The position numbers and the translations under genes are program-made. A DNA stretch of 64,000 bases from assembly GCA_015227615.1 (NCBI GenBank), contig JAALGZ010000061.1, positions 89,398 through 153,397 on the forward strand, read 5' to 3'. Below are positions 46,750 through 59,025 of this stretch, piece after piece (positions within the stretch are counted from its first letter, which is position 1; every line of letters begins with the position of its first letter). This stretch comes from Labyrinthula sp. Ha (Eukaryota > Sar > Bigyra > Labyrinthulida > Labyrinthulaceae). Below the pieces are notes generated by a model that had not been told where the DNA came from, did no database searches, and saw only the letters and a program-made list of their open reading frames with translations.

Positions 46750-49597
46750 TCACCTCTAAATATTGGATTTCTCTCTCTAAAAATCTGAGCTAGAGCACTT
46801 TTTTTGTATCTGTGTAGCCAGATTTTTCTACCTTGGATTCAAGATATTTTTTTCTTAAAGAAAATAGGTTATAGCTCTTGCCTTGTTTTTTTAGAATTTT
46901 TCATCTCTTAGATACGTATTCTGTAAAGAATTTATTATTATTCCTTTTATTCAAATAACAAGCAATTCATGGATCAAAATCAATGAAGAAGCAACGGATT
47001 AAATGTATGCAAGATTACTATATAGTGAATAGTATTAATTACTTCATGACAAACATAATGTAAGAATTTTACCTTAATATATTTTAAAACATCCTTGAGG
47101 GCACAAATTATTTTTTCTCTAAAATATACTTTTTAATTTCCATTCCAGTTATGATAAATGATTTCTAATCACTATTTCTTTTTGGCTATCATGAATATTG
47201 GCAGGACTAAACTACACAAATTCTACATAACCTGTTTTCTTGTATTTTGTGGTATGTTACACAGATGGATATCATCTTACAGAAATTGGGAAAAAATATT
47301 GAGTGCAAAGAGCGAACTTGAAGCTAACATAAATGTTAATAAGAAACTGTGCTCAAAATAACTCTTAATATAATCAACTAAACCAGAGGATAATTCATAT
47401 GAAGATTAAAATATGCTCTGCTACAATGTGATCCCAATATCGGTCGCATTACTATAACCGTTTCTTTAGTGTAATTAATAATCTGAATTATATTCCAAAG
47501 ATCTTACCTTTAACTAAGTCATACGTAATATCTGAAACCCTGAATGCAAAATCTAAAGCTTATACTTTCCCTAAGTACTTAAGCAAAGGAGTCTGTATCA
47601 GAAATGGTAGTCCAAGTTTGAATAGCTTCTACCTATTTTATGATAAGTTAAGTATTGAATATGATTTTACGATGAATATATAGCAACATAATATAGCATG
47701 TAAATAAAATTGAAGGAACTATTTGCTATGCGTAGCAATTACAAAATATATCAGGTACATTGAAATATATAATACAATTACTCTATACAGTATTAAAGTT
47801 CGTTTCAACAACCCATGACTTTAACTGATAAAGTTTATTATTTTCAAATTATTCAAGTTGAAATTGGTTATTTGTACAGTATGAAGCTTTCGGTATAGGT
47901 CTTAAGAATTTTGTTGTGTGGGACCAAATGAAAGCTACTTTAGTTAAACTAAAATTTTTCCTTATAAATAACTCCTAAAATTTATGTTAAAGTGGCATTG
48001 GACCATATTGTTAGTTTATACTTCAAAGAATAAATATCTTATCTTATCTTAGTTTTTTTTATTTACTTTTAAATTAACCTAGAATCTGGTTACTTGATAA
48101 GATGCAGATATCTATACGATAAGCTTCCGTCCCTGAAAGATAAACTTGAATAAGAAACTAATAATATAATCTTTAAAAGCTAAGATAAAGCTACTCAGAG
48201 ACTTTATTTGATTCTTACATACTACTATATCATAATTTAACATTAGCTTCTATTCAATATTTCAATTATTCATTACATCAAAGATAAGAAAATATAAATT
48301 TTTAAACGACGTGTATCTCAATAAGTAGTAGGAATTAAAAAAAAAGGTATTTATATCAATTTAAATACCAAGACTTTTATCCAACTTTAGATATTTTTCT
48401 TACTACTTACAAGTTCTTTGGAAAATTTCCTTCTCACAAATAAAGAAAATATGAAAACTAAATCTAACTATTCGTGGGAAATTTGACGACACTTTCAGAT
48501 ATCTCTATAACTAGATCTCATCAAGCTAAATAATAAGTTTCATAAACTCAATTGTTAACACAGTAACTCCAAGATATCGATCTACTGGCTGTACCAAGCA
48601 GGGGATCACATGGTAACACAACCTGTCAATTATGGCTAGAAGAGGTTTTACTGAAATTTTACCCTGAGATGGCTACCAGGCAGGAACACAAAACAAAAAA
48701 AAATAATAATTCGTAGTCTAATTTTCCTTAAAGAGTAAATTAAAATATTTTAATTAGAATAGATAATACACTGGTATTAATACACACAAAAGGAAGCATA
48801 CTAATTAGGAAATATGTGTATTAGTTCACTTTTAACCTTTTCTAGTTATTTATATTCACATATACATAATTTTATCTCGGTAGAGTGGGTTTTATTGCCA
48901 TATTAATATTTTAAAATTACAATTTTTGAGTCTGTGAATAATAATAAAAGTATTTTAACTGTGAAAATATTTGATGAAGATAGAGGTTTTCACTGTATAA
49001 AACCTGGCGATACAAGATCTATGTCTTCAATTTGATTTCCATTCGTTGTTTTGATCTTCACATGTCGACATCATTTAATATGCTCTCCCTAATCTTCAAA
49101 TTTGAACTGAACTCAAGAATAATTAGAGATGCGGATTTATCGGACATAGAACCAATGCTACTCTTAATCTAAATAACATAATATCAAGTTACAAGTTTCT
49201 TAATTCCGAACAATATTATTAAAATTTTCATGAGAATATTTATGATTTCTATTATGAACATAGCCTGGTTAAAAAGCTGTTTTAGAATAGATGTTTTAAA
49301 TTCATATTTAATACTAAAAAATCGCAAGGGCATTAAGAAATATAAACCATAATATTATAGATATTATTTTTTTTCCTTTTTCTTGATTGATAAATAGTAT
49401 TCTCACACTGAAATAAGGTGTGTTATATATATTGATATTCTGGATTATTTGATATATTGAATATTTTCTTAAAATAGAATTCTATGAATATATATATACA
49501 CGTTTTTATTTATGTGCTCGAATACCATGTCACTAAAATTATTCTTAAGTTATTCAATATCTGAGGTTATTACTTTTTTTGGTGGAGACGCTATATT

Positions 49598-49618
49598 TAT
49601 ATATATATATATATATAT
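49598..49618. repeat. AT microsatellite
   Basis: Alternating A/T run. Confidence 0.8.
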
Positions 49619-52309
49619 TTAGCTCTCAAGGTTTTATGTTCTCGAATAGAAATCACTCTCTAGCTCTTATCGTAAACGACAGCTAAGGTCTCTTGATCAC
49701 GTATCCGTGATATAATCCGTTATATCCGACCCCATGTTATACTCTTACACCAAAGGTTCTTTTTTCTTTCCACGTTTCCCCAAATATTGAACTATATATT
49801 CACTAATATAACTAATAATTTTATGGATCTCACCGTTTGTTTATTGTTTTAGTGATATGCTCTACCTACAACCATAAAATGGCTAGTCAGTTATTCATAT
49901 CGTGAAACGGTGTTATATATCTGTTTCAGGAGCTATTTTTGAAGTTATTCTCCCAGGATTATCTAGAATTTTTTTCTAGTTCATCAATAAGAGTACCTAT
50001 TTTGAGTTGAATCGCCTGGAGTTTTGGTATATTTTTAAATATTTCTTCAACAGTGTTAGTGGACTCTTTGAGACTTTGCTGTAAAATTAAGTTGGGACAC
50101 ATTAAAATTTCCAACCATTTTATTATATCTTTTAATTGTATATTATTTATTTTCCAACCAATGCTGTTATTACTTTCCTATTTTCTTCTGGCAATAAAAT
50201 ATTTCGGGGTTGAAGATTAGTTGGACATGTGTTTGAAGATGGTCACTGCTCCCTTTTGAAAGTTTTTAAGTTAATGCTAATGTCATATTTAAAGTTTTTA
50301 TAAACTATGTTCTAATTGGCAATAATTATTTAATTTCTGAGTTATATTTATATTAGTTTTTTGGTAGAGTTTATTCAGAAAATTGAGTTTCTCTTGCGCG
50401 TTGAGATGTAATTATTCATTATATTTATACAGATCATACTTACAAAATCTCTAACAAGTAGCATTGCTTTCAATTTCCTTCGGAGAATTATTTCAAAAAT
50501 TTCCAAGTAAAAACTAATGTAGTTTCTTTTTTATTCAATCACAAGTCCTATCTTAATAATCCAAATGCTCTTTCATTAGATCTGTATGATTTTGTTCTCA
50601 TTCTTCTACGAGAATGGGTTCATTTTATTGCCCCTGCTCAAACTAAGGTATTTTTTTTTTAATTTTCGATTGCCCAAATATTCTTATTGTTGAATGAAAA
50701 ATTGATTCAAATCTTTATACCAGATTTTTTTTATTTATAAGACCTGAAATAAGGCACGAATCTTCAAAATAACCTCCTCCAAATGGTCTTCATTTAGTTG
50801 CAATAAAGAATATTCTTCTTTTCCTAGTTTGGTAAATAGTATTTTGTTCTTCGAATTAATCAATAGATATTATTTTTTATTTACTGAGGCAAGGAAATAA
50901 TTTTAGCAAGAGGTAGAAATTGAATTCGCTATGGCGTGATGGGTTTACTATTAATAAGAGGACCTGAGATTAATGGTTTTATTCGCATATACACAACCCA
51001 GCTTGAAATGGTCTTAAAAAATATGGGGGAATAAATGAGAGTCTTTTTAAAGTAACAGAAACTCTGAAAAGGTTTCTCCTGTAAAATATAATTGGTTTCA
51101 AAGTTTAACTGCAATGGTGATCTAACATACATAACAGATAGGACAAGAAAAGCTTACCATAAAAATTACAATTATTAAAGAATTATTAATATTCTTCCTG
51201 AAATTACTTATCTTAATTCGATTTAATAGGAAATTAAAATTTTCTAAGGTTTCATTCCTATTCTTAATAGAGTTTGTAATCTCATGGTATCAATATGTTT
51301 CTTTACCTAAATTTAGCTTCAGTGAGAATTACCAAATAACTATCTAGCAGAAAATAAGTTGAAAAGATTAAAAAAAAAGAAAGTTATCATTATACAAGTA
51401 AAAATTCTCTCTCTTGTTTAAGCTTCTCTGTTCATTGTTTAGTCCATTGTGTTTTATTATTATATCAGCAAAATACCCAGGAATGTTCAAAGCATTAGAG
51501 AACACTCACTAACCCCACTAAGAACTTTACTAAGAAAAATGTATTCTGTTTTCACCAAGTATAAATACCCTTTTTTAAGATACTCTTTCTCTATTTACTA
51601 ATATGTAAAAAATGATTGGATCTTGGCTGCGACACCGCACTTTGGAGCCTTTCTTGAGAGAAAAACTGCTGTTGGTAGATATTATTGGAAACTTGAAAAA
51701 GGTTATATAGTAAAATCATTCTGAACAGCACAATAGAATCCTACAGTGAGAGTACATTCGATCTAGGATATATATAATATTCTCGATTCTTTTTGTCCAA
51801 GCGTTGGACCTTATTAAATAGTTTGTTGTATCTATCTTTTCCAGTATAGAAGGAAATCTTGAGATTAATTATAGAGTTTTGTTTCACAAATTTTACTTTT
51901 TATAAAAACGCAAATACTTCTTGGTAAAATTGGGCTGTTATAATTTAGTAATTAAGTGCTATATTACAAGAGAGACAGTAACCCGCGTACCAACTCATAA
52001 AGATATCTAGGAAAATAGTACGGTTCCAAGCAGCAAGCATGGAAATAATATGAAACAAAATAAACCCTACCCTCAATTCATCAAAGCTCTCAGTATCAAT
52101 GGAATACCTTTTATATATCAACATATCATTGGATATATTTTCTACCTATTCTAACCAATTGTTTTCGAGAAAGAAAAACAAGCTGCTTCAATTGCCCAAA
52201 ATATATTTTACGAATACTATCGAATAAGAAAAAGCAGCTAGCTGTCCGATTCAGACAGATTAATAAATTAAACGGAAACCGCACTTTTAAAGCAAAAAGA
52301 GTTGAGAAA

Positions 52310-53809
52310 ATGGAACGACGATTTTCAGGCAATCTTTATAACTTTGCAACGGAGGAGGCAGATCATCGAATGACTCAAATGGGGCAAGAAGAAGAAGCTC
52401 GGAAAGAGAGGGAAAGGTAACTTCTTTTGTTAGTCTTGATGTTTCTAGGCAAACGAGAGCTGAAGCAGAAAGAAGACAGATTGAGGAAGCGCAGGCAATG
52501 AGGTTGAAATTAGATAAGCAGAGACAAGAGCAACGACAAAAGGAGGAAATGGAGCGATTCCAGAAGGAAAAAGAGCGAAAGAATGAAGAGTTTGCGCAGA
52601 AAGTAGCTCAGTTAGATGCCAGCTTGAAGGATTTCGAAGCACAGCAAAGCCAAGTTCTTAATGAAAAACTTATTGCTTCATCAGCAGCTCGAGAAGAAGA
52701 AGATGAATTAAGAAAAGGTTTAGAGAAAATCATTCTAGAAGAAAATGAAATTTTAGAAAAAAAACAGGCACAAAATATCCGTTTAAAAAATTATGAAGAA
52801 CGCGTGAAAAACGAAGTTCAGGTATTTAATCAAAGAGAAGAACATATTAATGCTCAAATTATTAAACTGAAAGCTGAAAGGAAACACGTTCAGATGGAGA
52901 TGATGAAATTATTGAATGCAAAACCTCCAACTATTGGGTATCCAGGTCAAACCCCAGCTTCATCCTCGCCTTATTTTGCTGCTCCGGGACAGAATACTCC
53001 CGCTGTAGCTCCACTTTATGGAAACTCAACTCAAACTGTACCAGCATCTGCTCCTAATTATGGAAATCAAGGGCAGAATGTTCCTCCTTCAGCACCTACT
53101 TACACAAGTCCCGTTCAAAATGTTCCTGTACAGACTCCTTTGTACCATAATGCAACGCAAGTTAGATATAATCCGACTCCAACTTATAATCAAGCACCTG
53201 TTCAAGCAAATTCTGGTGGATATCTGAATAGTACATATGCCACAAACCAAGGTGGGCAAAGTTCAGCACAAACAAGTTTGGATGAACAATTGGCAACACT
53301 ACAGAATTATTTGAATCAAGGAATTCTTACTCCTGGTGAATATGAAGATGCTAAAGCTAAGGCAATTGAAGACAGCAAGAATCAGCAAACAGCTGTTGTA
53401 CCCACAACAGTATTTTTCCTTTGCTTTACTTATTTTATAGAGTTTTGGTCAACAGCCGAATGCCCAAGTTTCTATTGTTCCAGCAGGATTTCAGCAGCCA
53501 GCTCCCGTTCAGAATCAACAAAATGGGGTTCAGGACCAATTAAGACAGTTGGATGAGTTTCTTCAACAAGGGGTTTTGACGCCTGAAGATTACAACGACG
53601 CAAAAGCAAAAGTTTTAGAGGATGCGAAGAACTCGGGATCAGGACAGCAGGTATCTAATCCAGGACAGCAGCAAGTTAAGGTTGTAATCCCACAGGGGTT
53701 TGCGCCTGGAATGCAGATGCAAATAAATTATGCGGGAAAAGCGTTTGCTGTTGTTGTTCCGCCGAATCATTATCCTGGAATGTCTTTTCACGCGAATGTT
53801 CCTTTGTAA
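52310..53809 (+). CDS. Coiled-coil protein with two SHOCT-like modules, 3 exons
   Basis: Exons are 52310-52416, 52449-53409 and 53441-53809, with introns of 32 and 31 nt. The product is 478 residues. Residues about 25-165 are a highly charged Glu/Arg/Lys/Gln coiled coil. Residues about 175-300 are a low-complexity Pro/Gln/Asn/Tyr linker with repeated P-x-Y-x-N-x-x-Q-like units. A SHOCT-like module (LQNYLNQGILTPGEYEDAKA, about 313-344) is followed by a second (LDEFLQQGVLTPEDYNDAKA, about 387-419). The end (435-478) has two VxxPxxxxPGM repeats (VVIPQGFAPGMQ, VVVPPNHYPGMS), a motif seen in many protist proteins. SHOCT modules are short helical hairpins linked to oligomerisation or membrane association. 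The second intron lies between the two modules, which fits module duplication. The cellular role is unknown; a scaffold at vesicles or membranes is a guess. Confidence 0.88.
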
Positions 53810-56479
53810 GAGTTATTGTTTTGGGTTAGCTATTTTTCTGTAGAGTTAATTTTAATGGTTTCGTATAGTTCTTATATTGATAAAACATCATATGGTATTG
53901 GTTCACTAGCTTTGCAATACAGAACTATAAGATTTGATGCTTTAGGTAGCAAAATTAATCTTGGAGATTGTTTTTCTAACCCACCATAACACAAATTTAA
54001 GAAAAGCAAGCACACAAATGTTTCCAATTAAGTGTTCTAAAGCAGGTGCGCTATCATAAACATTTTCTTATTTCATGAAAGGTTATTATTATATCTTCTT
54101 AAGATTCAAGAATAGTTCTTCTCTTGAAATTAACTCATTATCACTTTGTGCATATAGACCGAAACTCGCAGGTTCTTTAGAATTATCACACGTACGCTTA
54201 GTATTCAGCAACGTAGTTTTTGAGCAAAAATTTTAGGTCAGCATTGTTTCTCCAAGTCCTAGAGATTAGCAACAACTCCCGTGGACAAGTTTCATGTCAT
54301 TCTTAGAGTTAGTTTACAACATGGGCTATATCATCTCTCTTACATTGTTTATATTATCTAAGTGATTTAAGTGCCAGAGTCTTGTGGTAAGATCTATTTT
54401 TTCGCGTATATGGATTTGGTTCAAAACATATATGAGGCGTTGATATGCTGGTCCCGGAAATAAGAACACTCTACAGTAAAAAAGTTAATTGTCAGTGAGA
54501 AACAAATTAAATGCTTTGGAGGTTTATTTGTGAATCTTGGTTATAATATTATCACTAAACAGAGATTGAATTACCTTCTTAGTTCAACAACAGTAATTGC
54601 GATATCCTCGTTTTTCAAGTGCGTAGTTCATGTCTTGAGATATCCTTTTTGGGAAAGTCAATATTTAGAGTAAGAGTGTGATACTAGGAATATTAAGTTC
54701 CCCGAATTTTTACTGGAATGCTGATAGCTTCATATCTCTTGATTGAAATTTTCCCCATGTGAACCTTTAGTCAACACCTTGAATCTGATTCGCTAGAATC
54801 TGTTGATGGCATTAGTTGATTGGATAGAAAATACACTGCGAAAATTTCTTCAGTCTTTAGATTTTCTAAAGTATTGAGCTAATATAAGTTAAAATTGATA
54901 AGAGTTTAATTATTAAGTAGATAATATTTTGCCAGTCCTGTTGAGGCTTTAGAAATTGATTCCGACAAAGAAAATAGTAACAATTGTGATAGATAAGATA
55001 TTAAAGTTGTTATGGCGATGATTTTTTGTTGCCCTTAAATTCTTTGTGTAAGTAACAGTCTAAGTAGACATCCAGCAATTTTCGTACAAGAATTAACACC
55101 CAGAAGGGACGATTCTTATGTTAGAGAGGGATGCATGGTTGTTGGAAGAGAAATCCAAAAACGTTGGGACGTATGTTTCTTGAATTTTCATGGATTTTTT
55201 GATAAGTGAATCGATCTAAGGATTAAGTTTATTTGATAGTTATATATGAGTAGTTTCAAGAATGTGATTTTTTAGAATAGGGGAATCTGATTGGATGGTA
55301 TGCTATGACATGAAGAGCCATAGTAACGAGAAAACAACAGAAATGAGAATAAAAAGGCAAGAGATTTATATACTAAGAAGGATAAGGTTCTGGCTTTACA
55401 GAATCAGTGAAACTTTAATATCATAAGCAAAGTGACTCTAAATACACTTGTTGAACCTAAGTAGTCCGAAGTTTTCAATACCGAGCTGATCCACAAGATG
55501 GAAATGTTGCTAAGGGTTCAAGTCTTGGTGTTCAGAACTTTGCTCAAGGGTAGGAGGAAGTGGAGCTGATATAACAGTTGAAGAGTAGCGACCTTTTATA
55601 TATATGTGCATACATTTGTATATCGTGTGTAGTCGCGAACTTATGATCCATGGTTGCAGAAGCTGCGTAGAAGATGAGATTGATAGATCTGTGATCGAGT
55701 TCTTTTCCGTGATTTTTTTGAAGGCGAGGGACATTTATTTTAATGCTATATGATTACAGACTAATTTCTACTATATCTTGTGTAGATGTTGAGAATTCCG
55801 AATCTATGCTTATTTTTCTTTCTGAATCATCTTCAAGGAGCCAATGCTGTTTTCAGCTACAGTGATTCTTCCCTTAAGTAAGATTAATTGATCACTTTGG
55901 TTGAGACTTATTGTAGACAATTTCATGCTTCTGGATAGCTGGTTTATCTGCTTTCTAATACCTTTATCTTACAAGCTTTAACACCCGGAGCAGAATATAA
56001 TCTTAAAAATGAAGAGCCTTTAATGATACATTCCTCTTTTTCGACGGTGATTTTGTTTTTTTTTTCAAGATTAGTTGCAGCTTTTATAACATTTTTTGTA
56101 TCATGAATACGGAGAAATGTGTTTTGAAACAGTACATCCAGTTCTTGAAAGTTTCATTCGGAAATATTGCAAAATTATCATGTCATGAATGCGCCCGAGA
56201 TTTGTTCTTAAATATTGCTTAGTTTGTATTCATTTAAAGATTAACCTCTCTATTATCGCCATTATTGCAGATATTTAATTTTACTTTTTATAGCTTAACC
56301 CGGACGCAGCTCTTGTAAATAACAAGATCATTTAAAAACGTCTTTAGTTTCAAAGTACCTGTAACAAAGGTTTTAGGTTAATTTAATGGCTTGCTCCAAT
56401 ACAGGCTGGTAAGGCATTAAAAGGACTTGTATTTTCCTTATAACGAAACTGATTAAATTCATTTTCATTTTATTTATTC
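53810..56479. other. Spacer downstream of the SHOCT gene
   Basis: No gene recognised. The left end should hold the 3' UTR of the preceding gene. The right end (about 56.2-56.48 kb) may be the unreadable C-terminal part of the LINE relic on the minus strand. Confidence 0.45.
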
Positions 56480-57265
56480 TTAGATGTGCCATACGTAAAT
56501 TCTCTCAAATAAATTGCTAAGGAAGCTGAGTATATTCCATCATTCACAAAACAGACAAAGATCATCTGCAAATGCCATGATACTATTAGAGTAAAAGTTG
56601 CATGACTGGGGGGTTCCATTGCAAAAATTTTAATAATTTTTGCTAAGGGTCAATTCCAGACAATTATAAATAATGTTAAACTGAATAAATCACCCTGGAA
56701 AATACAACTATTAATGATATATCTGTCGTTTATATATTTCCTAACTATATTTCAACACTGGCGCATTGATAAAAACAGAAGACAATATGTAAAAAATGGA
56801 TAGTAAATTGGTTTCTCCAAGAGATGCATTGAGAAATGAATGGATCACTGAGTCAAAATTTTGCCTAAAACCCATGAGTGAGCAAAGAAGCTTGCTACTG
56901 CTGAGTTGATTTACTGTGCAATCGTCAAGTAGAATGTGTAATTTGTTGTATATTCCAGTAATATTCTTTTAAGTGTAGCTCAAAAAGAAAAATATCTTTT
57001 GAACAACATATTAGAGTCTATAATTTATTACCTCTATAAGTGATTTATAGATTTTCTTGAGAAGTAAAATAGATCTTTGGGTACTAAGCAGTTGGCGATT
57101 GTCTTCATAAATTAAAAGATTAATTTTTTTAGGGAATTTGACGAGCTCTTTATTGTAAAGCATTTGTGCCCCAACAATAGTTCTTATGTAGTTTATTAAA
57201 TGTGCTCTTTGGGGTTCGGAATGCTTTTTAAAACTTCATAGGGATTGGAGCCGGGCCTTGAAGCT
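56480..57265 (-). mobile_element. Non-LTR retrotransposon (LINE) reverse transcriptase relic
   Basis: On the minus strand the RT blocks appear in the right order but in different frames. First is RPGSNPYEVLKSIPN near 57.25 kb (family: KAPGxDGIPYEVLK). Then come LYNKELVKFPKK and NRQLLSTQRSILLLKKIYK at about 57.17-57.04 kb (family: ...DRxxxxNYRPISLLNxIYK). QGDLFSLTLF follows at about 56697 (family: QGDPLSPLLF), and MAFADDLCLF at about 56578-56550, the catalytic FADD. Frameshifts and stops make it dead. Further up on the same strand, at about 58.00-57.93 kb, KIIILGNLGFY could be a worn GDFN motif of an AP endonuclease domain, weakly. The clade is not determined. Confidence 0.8.
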
Positions 57266-59025
57266 CTAAGGTTTTGTAGCAGTTTTATACTTACACCTAG
57301 CTCCTCATCATTTGTTGAATGAACTTAGGTACTGTATTCGGCTTCAGGTACCAATATCTTTCCATGATTCCTTCATTGTTAAAGGAGTTGATGGTTATCG
57401 GTACAAAACTCTATGCACATTATCATTCATTCTATCTCATGTGTTCCAGTGTTGGGAACTTTGTAACTTTGGAAATGATTTCCTCATTTTTCCACCTATC
57501 AAATTGGGAAGTTTTTATGCTGAACCAACATTGTTTTTTGTTTAAAAGAAATTTGTTTGAAGAATCTGAACGTGAAATCAATTGATGTAGTCTTTGAGAG
57601 TGCTGTTTTAAATCAATTTCTTGACCAGGTTCTTTCCTTTAGCGGTTAGTTTATTCTCGAGTTAGTGGCGTATCTCAAACAGGTTTTCACTTCTGCACAA
57701 CATTTACTTGAGTAACCTAGGAGCACCTGTTAGATGGTTGCTAGTTTCGACCACTTTAGGAACTAGTATAATCTTTCTTGTATCATAATATCTTGCTCTT
57801 CCATCATTCTAGCAATTACACGAAAGTATAACCATTCCTAATTCAAGCTAAAGTCGTATTCTAGCCCAATAAATCTTGAAAGTAGTCAATAGTTTGAAAA
57901 AGTCGCCTTAGTTCCAGAAGTTTCGGCTGGTGTAATTAGATGAAGGGACTTTGGTGACTGTACGTAAAACCCTAAGTTTCCAAGGATGATGATCTTAGCT
58001 AGTACTGTTATGAACTTGGAAATCAAGTTATTTCTTTATTTAGAACGAGTCTATTTAGATAATTAGTATCGTTTATTTGTTATGACAAAATCTATTGCTG
58101 AGCGTCTTACGGAAACCTGATTTTTCATATAGTAAGTAGTATAATTTTTAGGTTTCCTTGTTTCCGATGTGAAATTTTAGTTTAGATTAGCTAAGTCGAT
58201 CTTCTTTAGAAACTCCTTTAACTATTTTCCATGTCTTCTTGATCTTGCTCTTAAATCGAAAATTCCCTCGTTCGTACATCATTAAACTTTAGTTGTGAGT
58301 AAGAGTCACGGAAGATTAAGAGGAAATCCTTCTTTTAGAGATAGACAGATTTTTGAAAGTAAGAAAGGAGTCTATTACAAGGTTTTAGAAGTTTTACAGA
58401 GCTCTTTTCGTAGATATTGATATACTATTGCTTTTTGTTTAACTTATTTAACCTAGAGTTCTATCAATATCAAACACGAGTTGAGTGTGTTTTTCCAAGT
58501 TTTATTCCTGGAATATTGCTAAAATATTTTTTTCTTTTTGTCTAAGGCTTAACGATTAGACATATCGCTAGCGAACAAATTCAAATAGAATAATTTCGCT
58601 TGTGAAGGAATTATGCTGCATTAGTTCCAACTTGCAGCAGTCGAAGGACTGTTACATGGGAAGTAAATGCGTAGATCTCAACCAGTGCAAGGTTACAGAT
58701 TTGAATGGGATTAATATCCACTCTTGTAATTATCATTGAACTTGTGTCTTCTTGACTAGAGGATGCTGGTTAGTGCTCTGACTTGCATCTCTTGTCATAT
58801 CGTTTTTCTTGTTTCCAAAATTTTCTCTACCCAAATTATTTTGTGGACGAAAAAACCTAAACAATGAATTTTCCTTTCGGTTCCAATAAAAAATACTACT
58901 AAATTACGTTAATGCCATATTGTTATGTATTCACATTCTCAATGTAGCCGTTGCGCTAACGTTGAAATAAACGGAACAACAACTTGAAGATCTGACTTGA
59001 AAAAGGAAGACGAGAAAAAGAGGAT
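57266..59025. other. Spacer between the LINE relic and the SH3-FKBP gene
   Basis: Possible LINE endonuclease remains on the minus strand near 57.9-58.0 kb. The rest is unassigned. The last 60-80 nt before 59026 are purine-rich and probably the leader of the next gene. Confidence 0.4.

Larger units (their letters stand above)
41191..52309. other. Gene-poor AT-rich spacer with microsatellites
   Basis: About 11 kb with no recognisable gene. Reading frames stay below 70 codons apart from the block edge. Alternating A/T runs occur at 42682-42702, 43913-43938, 45050-45066 and 49598-49618, and a (TC)n(TA)n compound repeat at 46722-46749. No tRNA or element protein was identified. The last 200 nt before 52310 are the likely promoter and leader of the next gene. 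Confidence 0.5.
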
